From NCBI GenBank assembly GCA_032718475.1, contig JAUCBJ010000867.1, forward strand, positions 23,967-87,966: a DNA stretch of 64,000 bases. Reading direction: 5' to 3'. Below are positions 31,574 to 41,272 of this stretch, piece after piece (positions within the stretch are counted from its first letter, which is position 1; every line of letters starts with the position of its first letter). A program made the position numbers and the translations under genes. The notes below the pieces were generated by a model that saw only the letters and a program-made list of their open reading frames with translations, did not search any database and was not told where the DNA came from. This stretch comes from Nemertoderma westbladi. Taxonomy: Eukaryota; Xenacoelomorpha; Nemertodermatida; Nemertodermatidae.

Positions 31574-31658
31574 TATATGCTTATAGCATCAGAAAACTTG
31601 CCGTTTAAGGGTTCCAAATATGTTACAATGTCTGAATTTCTCCACTCAAATATATTTT

Positions 31659-32187
31659 GAGAAACAACTGAGAGTATGCGTTCGAGAAACAACTGAGAGG
31701 ATGCGTTCGAGAAACAACTGAGAGGATGCGTTCGAGAAACAACTGAGAGGATGCGTTCGAGAAACAACTGAGAGGATGCGTTCGAGAAACAACTGAGAGG
31801 ATGCGTTCGAGAAACAACTGAGAGTATGCGTTCGAGAAACAACTGAGAGTATGCGTTCGAGAAACAACTGAGAGGATGCGTTAAAAGATTGCAAGAATTA
31901 TCGTTCGCTGGATTCTATTTAATAAGTAAGTATTACAACGTTGTGGTCTGTGGAACACTTTCTGTATGTATGTGTAGCAGGATGCGTTCGAGAAACAACT
32001 GAGAGGATGCGTTCGAGAAACAACTGAGAGTATGCGTTCGAGAAACAACTGAGAGTATGCGTTCGAGAAACAACTGAGAGGATGCGTTAAAAGATTGCAA
32101 GAATTATCGTTCGCTGGATTCTATTTAATAAGTAAGTATTACAACGTTGTGGTCTGTGGAACACTTTCTGTATGTATGTGTAGCACC
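31659..32187. repeat. Two-level tandem array: 25-bp units plus ~105-bp spacer
   Basis: Nine copies of a 25-bp unit (GAGAAACAACTGAGAGGATG plus CGTTC, with GTATG variants) run from 31659 to about 31880. A ~105-bp unique block (AAAAGATTGCAAGAATTATC .. TATGTATGTGTAGCA) follows; then four more 25-bp units (31984-32084) and a second copy of the same block. The last part is therefore a higher-order duplication. Confidence 0.9.
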
Positions 32188-33392
32188 ATGTCCTGGAATA
32201 TAGTGACTTTTATTTTGAAATATAATATTTTTTAACTGCTTCCATAGAAAAGGGGTTAAACAATCAACTACATTATTATCACTTCTTTTACATTATTCTC
32301 ACTTATTTGATATTATTTCACTGTAAACTTTGCTGTTGAATTCATACAAGGTAATTGTATGAATTATAAATATTATTATAGTGAAAATAATGTTCTACAT
32401 TATTTATAAATAATTATATTCAGGTAGGCCTCCCTACACCCCCCCCCCCCCCTCCCCATAAATTGTTGTATAAATCTTAATGAGAAAGCAAGAAATTTAA
32501 ACAAGAGATTTCACATCCCCCCTCCTCCGTTGAGTAAAACGTTGTCTCCGTCGATATTGCATCAGTACAACCGCAGTTATTCTTCAACCTTATTGTGTGA
32601 TTCGTTGACTATTGGGGAGCTGGACGTCCCTCTCTCCCTTTCCTATTATAGTCCGGTGGATGTATCCCGTTTTTTCACTGAACCGTGCCTGCGATACGAT
32701 ACGAAAACGGATTTTCGTATTGCAGTATTTTATTCGTATCGTTTTCAACAGTAAAGCCAGAGATCACACCTCTTATTTATTTAGGGTTTTTTCAAAATTG
32801 GTTAAATAACTCTTTGGACTAAACTAGTAGTGTTTTTAGTAATATTTAATTCCGCCACTCGCCGCTAGGTGTACATAATTTTTTTCAAATTTCAATTTTT
32901 GTTACGTTGGCTGAACACAACAAAACTGTGTTACTGACCTTCCCCGCTTCCTGCACAGTTAATTAATTAATTTTGTACATATTATGTCAATTTAATGGGG
33001 TAATGAACTCTAAAATAATCACTTAATCAATATACATTATGCAGAGCCCCCATGGTGGTGAACAGAGGCATTCCTTGGCTTAACGAGCCTAAAAGATTCT
33101 TCCATTCAATATACAGTATGAAATTCATAACGGTAGCATAAGTCTGTAGAGGTACGGTAACTAAACAACTGTGTTTCTACTGCTATTATTACCGCGGTTC
33201 TCATTGTAAAGCTGTAGTCTATTGTACTGGTGAGTTATTACATATACAACTGGAATGGAGAGCCAAGCATACAAGTCAATACAACAATAATTGTTGAAGA
33301 ATCCTCACGAATACCAAATATATTACTATTACAGTATTACTAGGAAGTAAACAGTAGCAGTAAGTAAACTCGTCGATTTCTAACGAACCACG
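32188..33392. other. Intergenic upstream of VAMP7
   Basis: AT-rich, with a 15-base poly(C) at 32438-32452. A 74-codon frame at 32530 has no recognisable similarity and is not called. No clear TATA or initiator could be assigned for VAMP7. Confidence 0.5.
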
Positions 33393-34094
33393 ATGTCAGT
33401 AAACTCGGAAACGAGTATTCTATTCGCCTGCGTCGCTCGCGGCACGGTAATCCTCGCGAAACACGCGATATGCGCGGGTAACTTCGTGGAAGTTTGCGAA
33501 CAGGTTCTTGCCAAAGTCTCCCCGGACAACTCGAGACTCACCTACTCTCACTTGAACTACTTGTTCCACTACATAATGGAGGATCGAATCATCTACCTCT
33601 GCGTCACAGACGACACGGTTGAGAGACAACGAGCTTTCGATTTCCTGGTTGAGATTAAACGTCGTTTTATCGTTATGTACCAGACGAGAGGATTAACCGC
33701 GATGCCTTACGCGATGAATACCGAGTTTTCGCGGGTTTTACTCAACGAAATGCGACATTTTTCTCAGATGACGGCTACAACCAGCAGTTACGAGATGAGT
33801 AGTCATATGGACAGCGCGAGAAGCCAGATGGAAGACGTTAAAGCTATTATGGTTCGAAATATCGACTCTGTGGTTCAGAGGGGGGAACGTCTAGAGTTAT
33901 TGGTGGAAAAATCCGAATTGTTAAATATTTCCTCGACGACTTTCCGCCAGAGGAGCGGTTTGTTATCCAATCGGTTATACTGGAGGAATGCGAAAATATT
34001 TATTATGTTTGTGGTAACGATTCTGGTTGTGAGTTATTTTATAGTTTGTATTGCCTGTGGGGGGTTCAAGTGGCCTCATTGCGTGAGCAAGTGA
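33393..34094 (+). CDS. VAMP7: Vesicle-associated membrane protein 7 (longin R-SNARE), single exon
   Basis: A complete 233-residue frame. Longin domain at about 7-120: ILFACVARGTVILAKHAICA, LTYSHLNYLFHYIMEDRIIY, ALPYAMN-like AMPYAMNTEF. SNARE motif at about 140-195: MVRNIDSVVQRGERLELLVE, with the zero-layer arginine at residue 163. Tail anchor at about 201-221, then the family's lumenal end ACGGFKWPHC. VAMP7 drives fusion of late endosomal, lysosomal and secretory vesicles, pairing with Qa, Qb and Qc SNAREs; the longin domain folds back to regulate it. Relative to vertebrate VAMP7 (about 220 residues) it has a six-residue N-terminal extension and a longer linker (125-140). The ATG at 33393 is preceded by ACGAACCACG; the next Met is well inside the longin fold. 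The coding region lacks introns, unlike most animal VAMP7 genes. Confidence 0.94.
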   Translation: MSVNSETSILFACVARGTVILAKHAICAGNFVEVCEQVLAKVSPDNSRLTYSHLNYLFHYIMEDRIIYLCVTDDTVERQRAFDFLVEIKRRFIVMYQTRGLTAMPYAMNTEFSRVLLNEMRHFSQMTATTSSYEMSSHMDSARSQMEDVKAIMVRNIDSVVQRGERLELLVEKSELLNISSTTFRQRSGLLSNRLYWRNAKIFIMFVVTILVVSYFIVCIACGGFKWPHCVSK

Positions 34095-34263
34095 GAGTGT
34101 ATTGTAGATCGTATGATATATACCACTATATACCCTGATGATGATACCTGTAATATATATTTACAATCTACCAGATAGTGGGTGGAAAGAGATTTTGTAC
34201 CCGTTAGAAATGTATCCTTCTCAAGGCGAAAATCGACCGAGATAACAGATCATTACTCTGAAA

Positions 34264-34269
34264 AATAAA
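34264..34269 (+). terminator. Poly(A) signal of VAMP7
   Basis: AATAAA about 170 bases after the VAMP7 stop codon. Confidence 0.5.
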
Positions 34270-35251
34270 ACTAGCCAGAGAAAAACGAAACGTCTATTTG
34301 CTTTCGTTTGGTTAGAAAAACTCTTATTTCCTTTAAGTGATAATTTAACATTGAGACGAGTTATTAATTCGTCGATTTCGAATGGATCCAATCAATTTCC
34401 TCCCATGTCTCCGATTTACATATTTGTGTAAAGTGTGGTGGTTCGAATGGTTATTACACGAACGAACGTAATGAGTCAGTGCAAATAAAATACGAGGACC
34501 AGAGCTGTGTAAAACACTTGGCACTTTGCAGCAAATATGTATTCTATGTCATTGTAGTTTTTATTAAAAAAATATAGCATTGCGAAAGAATTGAGTATAG
34601 AAGATTCAGATTTCAGAGAATTATACTCAGAGGAGGCTTAGCTCTTAGCAATATCGCAATAAAAGTATATATGATATAAAATTATTTAATTTCGGACAAA
34701 GCCGACAGCAATAAAAGTTCATAGTTTTCATTCTAGACCAAACATGTCTATTTATTTGTACTGTAATCATAATGAAAACTGTACTTGTGCTCAAATTTCC
34801 CACAAAGTAATCTAAATTTGATTACCAATACATTATAATGTGTTTCTCCGTATGTTTTATTGTAAATTTGTCGTTGTATGTTAATCAGTGCCTTACAGTG
34901 CCTCGTGTAGTTTATGAACTGTTATGTCAGCTATCGTCTGGTTGGTGCTAATAATACTTAGTATTTTATTACGTTTAGTATTTATAAACTTTCACTATTA
35001 GCAGTTTATTACAATAGATTCCTACTCAACGCGTAGTTGTTCACATGAGTATTTAATGTGTAATTAAGACAAAAATAAAACGTTAATAATGTATATACAA
35101 ATTTCATGATAACATCCATTACTGATGCATATTAACGATTGACATTTGTTTCAATATTTTTCAAATATGGAGGGATTTAATCTTAATTAAATGATACGGT
35201 ACGATATTATCGGGCCCGGACGCACTGGGTTGCTAGGACATGCCGAAGACG
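34270..35251. other. Intergenic, nothing recognised
   Basis: AT-rich DNA without open frames or clear repeats. Confidence 0.5.
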
Positions 35252-35580
35252 GTCAGCCACACACTTACCAAGTTCAGCGATATTCCCAAGTTAAGTAGTG
35301 TTAATGATCAGCAGCAGACTGGTGATGGAAAGTTATTGACTAACCACGAAGTCTGTTAAAAGCAGGATGTTGTTCCGGGCGATAACGCAGTAACTGGTTC
35401 GCTTTCTGTGGCTGGATTGTAGGGTAGAGCTGGGTTGTGGCAATGCGATGCGACTTCATTATAGACCAGTGGTTGTGTGGCGTATCCAACATTGTGCAAT
35501 GCGTAACACATGAGTATAAATAAGTACAACTATCCAGGGACCTAGTGACCTGCACAGAAAGGAAGGACATACAAAGGGGA
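35252..35580 (+). repeat. Possible 5S rRNA-derived SINE or pseudogene
   Basis: The block CACACACTTACCAAGTTCAG, CCCAAGTTAAGTAGTGTT and GACTGGTGATGGAAAG resembles in order the middle of animal 5S rRNA (..GAAGCTAAGCAG.., ..TTAGTACTTGGATGGGAGA..), but with many differences. A GC-richer tail follows to about 35580. It is not a functional 5S gene; a 5S-headed SINE is one explanation. Weak call. Confidence 0.3.
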
Positions 35581-36396
35581 AGGATATATGTACTTTGGGC
35601 CTAATTCGGCCACTTTGACACCTTTATTCCTCTTTTTATGTTTTTAAGCCTCATAAATTATTGGTTCATTATGTTAACTGAACTTTAACTTAACTGTCGA
35701 GTGCCTACTTAATTAATATCAAATACATCTGAAATTCACTAATAATTGGAAAATGCAAATTTAAAAGTTATGTTATACTAAATTACCAGATAGTGGCGCA
35801 CTTTGACCTCTTTTGTAAAAATAGTGATCCCCAGAACCAATTGGCCGCATCCCCATCCCAAGTCCCATTCTTCTCCTTGCGAGATTTATCCAATCTCCTG
35901 CTGCTGGAAAACCTGGAATCGTCAAGGAATTTCATGTTTTCTTGAAATGTCTGGGAATTCTTCTAAAAAATCGACAAATCATGGAAAAGTTAGGGAATTT
36001 TATCCAGGACATAATGTTATATGCGAAAATGTGTAAAATTTTATCTGCTAGCTTCACTCGCTATTCCATTTCCTCACATCTCTAAATATGTAAACCTATA
36101 ACACTCTGTCTCTATTTGCTTCTTTGTCAGTAATCATTTAGTCTGTTGTGGTAGTTTGCCGATATCTTGATAATGTGAAAGACTCATTAATTATTATCTA
36201 TGTTAACTTTCTTTTGTAATGTTAAAGCGAATGAATAAGATAATGCGGCCAATATAATCTATCTATAAAATGTAGTGTAGCCGCAGTCAGGGAATTTTTT
36301 CAAAAAGTCAAGGAAATATCAGGGAAAAATGAAACTGAAGGAGAGTGGCAACCCTGACACGGTATTATACCTTACTGTAGTAGGCCTATGTATATG
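35581..36396. repeat. Dispersed repeat with AGTCAGGGAATTTT-type text
   Basis: Around 35925-36000 and 36285-36360 phrases such as AATTTCATGTTTTCTTGAAA, TGGAAAAGTTAGGGAATTTT and GTCAGGGAATTTTTTC recur, ending GAGAGTGGCAACCCTGAC at about 36340-36358. That end looks like the CAGGGTTGCCACTC-type terminus of MITEs found in many animals. The 77-codon frame at 35803 is part of this repeat and is not a gene. Confidence 0.45.
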
Positions 36397-36472
36397 GGCT
36401 GGGCTTAACTGCTGAGGACACCTAATCCTTGGATGGACATTCACAAAATGCTACGTCGGATTCACTGTGTCA
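36397..36472 (+). mobile_element. Short fragment of the 2933-type LINE
   Basis: GGGCTTAACTGCTGAGGACA and GAATTCAC-like TTCACAAAATGCTACG..TTCACTGTGTCAAG match the coding segment at about 6096-6172 of the LINE, with small deletions. It ends at an A-rich junction with the tRNA-like SINE. Confidence 0.7.
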
Positions 36473-36480
36473 AGAAAAAA

Positions 36481-36552
36481 TGTCGGCAATGTCGTCCTGG
36501 TGGGATCGAACTGGTGACCTCCGGGTTGGAAGACTAACGCTCTAATCTACTG
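36481..36552 (-). repeat. tRNA-like SINE head
   Basis: On the minus strand this reads TAGATTAGAGCGTTAGTC (A-box-like), an anticodon-loop-like TCTTCCAACC, then GGTCACCAGTTCGATCCCAC, a good B box (AGTTCGATCCC at 36502-36512). The arrangement fits a tRNA-derived SINE or tRNA pseudogene. It is not called as a functional tRNA because the acceptor and D stems do not close well. Confidence 0.55.
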
Positions 36553-36664
36553 TATTACAGTTAACGCTGAATTAACATGAACTTTTTTGCACAGTTTCTA
36601 TAGTAAGTTGATAAAAACTAAACAGAAATTGGCAGACCGACTGCATAAAAATTGTAAACGTACC

Positions 36665-36785
36665 ACAGGCTTTGGGTGTAAACGCTGTGGCGACAATGTC
36701 GGCATAACGTTGTGCCGACAGTGCAGATAATGTGCTGAGTGTTATTCCGACACTGTCGGCACAGCGTTTACACCCACAGGCTTTT
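36665..36785. repeat. Imperfect inverted repeat (hairpin)
   Basis: GGTGTAAACGCTGTGGCGAC at about 36669 is mirrored by GTCGGCACAGCGTTTACACC ending near 36776, with inner TGTCGGCA/TGCCGACA pairing, so about 35-bp arms with mismatches around a ~35-bp loop. Probably a MITE end pair. Confidence 0.65.
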
Positions 36786-38125
36786 GAAGTTTTCAATTTC
36801 ACAAAAAAATATTTCGAGATAATAGACTTTCCATTATATTCAGTCTCTATGAATTGGAATTGATATACAGTAACGCGAAAACTGCGAGATATTTAATTAA
36901 CGGACTGCTGGGTCTCCCTACTTGTCTTACCTGAGACTTTACTACTGTACCATGGTAGTTAACTGGACATTTGAAATAAAAATGCAGCCATTTGCGTATG
37001 GTTATTTGGTAAATGGTATTATTTAGTTCATCCAAAGTATTTTTAAATTTAAAGCGCTAATTACTTGTACTCAAAAGGGAAAGTTATTGAATTTAGGGAA
37101 ATACATATTTTATGCGCATAAAATACGTGAAGAGTTGGTAGGAATGTAGGTGTACTTCTGCCTGGCTACGAAAATTTGATTGTGTTTTATTTCATTTTAA
37201 ATTATCTTAATTAGAATTTTTAGGCCCTGATTGTTGTTTATGATTATATTTTGGTCCATTTTATCGTGTTTTTATGGCAGGTATTATTTTTGTTTGTATA
37301 TTTGTTATTCGGTACATTTGTTTAATTAATAATTGGATATTCCTGATACAACTAGGCCATTCATTTGGCAATGTTGTTAATTATACTATACTACTACTAT
37401 TAATTGTATGGCAGTAGATTAATTCCCACGGGACCCTGTCTCCTCAAATCATCAAAGGTAAAACTGACACCAAAATGATAATAATAATAAATATATATAT
37501 AGTATACAAGATATATATATATAGGATATATATATATATATATATATATATAGGATACAAGTATATAATTATAATAATAATTTTGTTACATTTTATGAAT
37601 TGTTAGCACAATGCACTACCGGTATTAAAATATTAATACACAAGTTAATTCGAACTATATCTATATTGCACATTAGTTCTGTACTAACATCATAAATTAC
37701 AGTACAGTGTAGACTGTAGGCCTACAACTCTCTTACACTATTATCTCACGACTCACGTATTAAACGTGTTGGGTTAATAAATATGTTATTTCACTGTCAT
37801 TTATAAATAATATACTTTTGTATTTCAAATTGTTTGCAAATGTTAACAATACTGTACTGTAGAAATTGTCTTTATGTGTAATTATCACTACTGGCTAATG
37901 ATATGTATACAATGTTTATGGCACAATACTATAAGTCGAAAAAAGTGGTCAAAACTCAAAACATTACGTTTTCAAAAGCATGACATATTATACATATTTC
38001 GATATTTTTTAGTGCTAATCAGAGATAAAGCTAATTAAGAAAGGATAAATTAAAAAATAAAATGTGGTAAAATTTTACAAATCTGTCTCCCAGACTACAA
38101 ATCGCAGACAAGTCTACGCTCGACA
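36786..38125. other. Intergenic; TA microsatellite at 37485-37553
   Basis: AT-rich with an (AT)n run interrupted by GTATACAAG/GGATA near 37490-37555. No gene recognised. Confidence 0.5.
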
Positions 38126-39038
38126 CTACTACTACTACTAGGATCGGCATGCTGCATTGCAGCTGCATTTTTAAGAATGCTGTGCCGGCTTGTCAACAAA
38201 ATTGCACCGCATTTCTCTATCACTCCCTATACTGTCAAAACTCCCTATCACCCATCACATTTGCTAGATCATCCGCATCTTTAAGGCCAGTGTCCTTTAA
38301 GATGCGTCTCAAGAAAGTCATGGGCTGTCCACCATGCTTATTCACTCCATGAGGCTGCCAAAGTACAAGATTATGCACTGGCTGGTCCTCACGGCGAAAG
38401 CAATGTCCTGCAAAGCGGAGGCGATTTTGTTCTAGTGTCAAGCTTGGGGGAACCAATGAGACACCTCCAATGTTATATAGTGTCTGGTTGGAGATGTGTG
38501 CATTGTACTTGACACAATGAACCCGGCGTAGCATTCTTGTGAATGTGCCATCCAGAGATTTGGTGTCCTCAGCAGTTAGAGCCCAGCATGGACTCCCGTA
38601 GAGGAGTACTGGAACTACTGCTGCTCTAAATAATCGGACCTTAAGTTTCCGATTAACTCTCGGTGACTTCCAAATCCTGGAAAGCCTATTCAAGGCTGCC
38701 CATGCCTTTCCCTTACGTATTCGAAGGTCCTCACCTGACTTCCGGATCCATGATCCCAGGTAACAGAAGTCGTCCACATCCTCAAGCATACCATCCTTTG
38801 AGCTTATGCTCATCCGATCAGAGACTTGCTGAGGACTTTCAAAGTTAACTGTCAGAATTTTGGTCTTTCTGGAGTTAATAAAAAGACCAACACTAGAAGC
38901 AGCATGTTCTAATGAGCTGAGGAGCCGTTGGGCTCCCTCTAATGATTCTGATAGTACTCCTAAGTCATCAGCAAAGTCTAGATCAGTTAGGTACTTGGCA
39001 GGATTTCCTCGACTTCTGGACACAGTAGGTGGAGTTAC
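38126..39038 (-). mobile_element. 5'-truncated copy of the 2933-type LINE
   Basis: Minus-strand open frame from about 39038 down to 38235 encodes the RT C-terminal half (LTDLDFADDLGVL, VPVLLYGSPCWAL, RLRFAGHCFRR) almost identically to 5640-6428. It continues into the same 3' UTR, with an extra short insertion near 38208-38245, and ends in a (TAG)n tail (plus-strand ACTACTACTACTA at about 38126). Truncation at the 5' side is the usual outcome of LINE integration. The high similarity suggests recent activity of the family. Confidence 0.85.
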
Positions 39039-39340
39039 GATCGACAAGACTACATTTGTAGTCTTGTACAACTTCCAAGACTACATTGTAACCTTGGAAA
39101 CTTTCTTATTACACATTATTTCATCTTTAAGCCCTTCGTACCTATTGTTCAATACACTATTATTGATAGGCCTAAAGCAAACAAACTACTAACGGAACAG
39201 ATTCTACATAAATTATACGACATCATGAAAATTGCTTTCAGTCAAAAATACAACCATGTAATTATTATTAATTATCGGTGGACAAGGCTACCTACGGCCT
39301 ACGGGACTATTCATAAGCGTGCGGGAACCATTTCACTGGA
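39039..39340. repeat. CAAGACTAC-type short inverted motifs
   Basis: ACAAGACTACATTTGTAGTCTTGT (39053-39076 region) is a near-perfect palindrome; related CCAAGACTAC/GTAGTCTTGG pieces recur at about 39095, 39983, 40030, 40060 and 40143. Together they look like remnants of a small MITE family. Confidence 0.45.
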
Positions 39341-39362
39341 GGGGGGGGGGTGGGGGGGGGGT

Positions 39363-39394
<32 letters not shown>
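39341..39394. repeat. Poly(G) run of 54 bases with two T interruptions
   Basis: The longest G tract in the window; it is broken only by T at 39351 and 39362. Confidence 0.9.
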
Positions 39395-39396
<2 letters not shown>

Positions 39397-39481
39397 AAAT
39401 TTACATTTTTTTAAACAATGTTGGGATTTTGCACATTTAAATCAAACTGTACTAATATCTGTACTAATATCTGCACTAATA

Positions 39482-39769
39482 TGTTCCACCTTGGTGTAGT
39501 GGTTGCCTTGAATTCACATCTCCTGTAGGTCGTGGGTTCGATCCTCACATAGGCCAGGGCAGTTTTCGTTTCGGCACGAATGCTGTAAAGGGACCAGCCA
39601 GGGCGCATCTCTGCCTTGCATCCTTAACTTCCTTAAGTGGTAGCTTAATGAGTACTTGGAGTTTCCTCTGGAGTTCTGGGGGGACCGCACTGGAAATAAG
39701 TCGTCAGACTTTGTGCGTAATCCCTGGCCTAGCGGCCGAAGAAAATTTACTTTACTTTACTTACTTTTA
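39482..39769 (+). mobile_element. tRNA-derived SINE with (TTTAC)n tail
   Basis: A box TGGTGTAGTGG (39492-39502) and B box GGTTCGATCC (39535-39544) at normal tRNA spacing, then a ~200-bp body (AGGGACCAGCCAGGGC .. GCCTAGCGGCCGAAGAAAA) and a pentanucleotide tail TTTAC repeated from 39746. It is preceded by three copies of a 12-bp CTGTACTAATAT-type repeat. Pol III promoter boxes plus a simple-repeat tail define a SINE; the LINE partner is not known. Confidence 0.8.
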
Positions 39770-40618
39770 ATATAATAATACTGTTGGAAAAAGCTTTAAT
39801 ACCAAAAATTTTGCCCTTCATTATGCCTGTAATTTCGCCCCATAGAGAATGTCCCTCTTCCTGTACGCCAATGGGATTTATGTTGACAAGTGGCGCATTT
39901 CATATGTAACTTGTCAAGAAAATATGTATAGGCTTACTTGTCCACCAATTTATATACATAGTATTCACGAAGTCATTGTTACAAGACTACTATATTTAGG
40001 GACAAACCACTCAATATTTGACAAGTCTACTTTGACAAGACTACTTTTTTTTATAATAGTCTTGGAAACAATAGCTCATGTAGCCAAACTACAGTTCATT
40101 AAAAATATGACACTTAATGCATATGAAGCCTAACACTATAGGTAGTCTTGGAAGCATAACATTGCAGCATTGGATTTTTAAGGATCTAGTCTCTGCATAT
40201 TTTTATAGCCTTGAATTTTGATTTCCAAGGAACAGCTTGTCTCTATATTTCGCGTAGTTGTAATAAACTATATCCCAATATCATACCGCTAATAGATATG
40301 ATATTTTGGAAGGTTCCACCAAATAGAACATAAAATTTTAGAATATAAAAATTATATATGAAATATAATACCGAAATTTCAAGATATATTTTTTTATGCA
40401 AAGAAGATGTTACAGAGGATTCTCGACACATAGAATTTCCTTACACTTTATACTTGGGTTTCCTGTCGCGATAAAATCGAAGGAAATGTATTGCAAGTAG
40501 TTTTACTGAACATGAACATGAGGATCACCTGTATGTAATATATTATTTTGCATAAACTTGTTTTTAATTCTTCATTTTCGATCTATTATGACGCCACCTC
40601 TTCCAAAACAACACAAAT
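39770..40618. other. Intergenic, AT-rich
   Basis: No gene. Includes several TTGACAAG(A/T)CTAC motifs noted in the 39039-39340 entry. Confidence 0.5.
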
Positions 40619-40624
40619 TTTATT
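40619..40624 (-). terminator. Possible poly(A) signal of SUPT20H
   Basis: AATAAA on the minus strand, about 275 bases after the stop codon of the proposed last exon. Confidence 0.4.
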
Positions 40625-40897
40625 GACAAGTCTACGTTTTTATGTAATTTGGGATTTACTTTCTCATGTTGTGTAATTAAATTTGTGCTACAATTTTTCA
40701 ATTTATATATGTTAAAGATAAAAAAATTAGCTTTCGAACGATACTTGAATGACAAAAATCCGTTTAGCGATTCAATTTTATAACTTTGACCAAAATCTTG
40801 GACATTTAACTCCTTAAAGTATTACGACGTGCCTTATGAATTTAGCCACATCAGTTCCACCATTCCACAATTCAAAATGTACAACTTGTGAGATAAT

Positions 40898-41272
40898 TTA
40901 GAGACTTGGGGGCTGGGACTTTCCTGATGCCGGGGACCTGAGGTACGTGATTCGTTCCGGCGTCACTGGTTGCCCAGTAACGGGAGAGTTAGTAGAATGT
41001 TCCAGAGCTTGGAAGAGCAGAGGGTTGGTTACTTGTAAAGGGTTCCCCCCAGCTGGAGACGGATGGCTGTCAGACAGTCTACTAGCCGGTCGTGGGGGCG
41101 TTGAGCCGACTATCTGGTTGCCGGAACCAATCACTTGGGCTCCAACTACTCCTTGGTTGCCTTGGTACTCAGACTGCTGAGCTGCTGTAACTCCTCGACC
41201 TGTGTGACTATTCCCATCGTCTAGGTATAGATCCAATGAATGCAGAGTCGCGGCATTTTCTTCAGTAACCTC
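40898..41272 (-). CDS. SUPT20H: SUPT20H last exon (proposed)
   Basis: Acceptor TTTACTTTACCTTTAG, then 124 codons and a stop, in the phase required by exon 4. It encodes EVTEENAATLHSLDLYLDDG and then a G/Q/S/P-rich end (PPRPASRLSDSHPSPAGGN). It lies 6.2 kb from exon 4, across the nested carbonic anhydrase gene. The link rests on phase, strand and composition only; it could instead be the end of another gene. Confidence 0.5.
   Translation of the reverse strand, partial: EVTEENAATLHSLDLYLDDGNSHTGRGVTAAQQSEYQGNQGVVGAQVIGSGNQIVGSTPPRPASRLSDSHPSPAGGNPLQVTNPLLFQALEHSTNSPVTGQPVTPERITYLRSPASGKSQPPSL

Noticed and set aside
31573-31894. Three overlapping minus-strand ORFs (SFNASSQLFLERIL repeats)
   Set aside because: They are readings of the 25-bp tandem array, whose lack of stops gives open frames by chance.
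34130-34145. CTGATGATGATACC as another hammerhead core
   Set aside because: No stem II followed by GAAA and no cleavage-side stem were found nearby.
35803-36036. 77-codon ORF with NHGKVREFYPGHN
   Set aside because: This kind of peptide comes from a dispersed GTCAGGGAATTTT repeat; there is no domain or splice context.
36481-36552. Functional tRNA gene
   Set aside because: The B box is good but the D arm and acceptor stem do not close, and it lies among repeats; called a SINE head.
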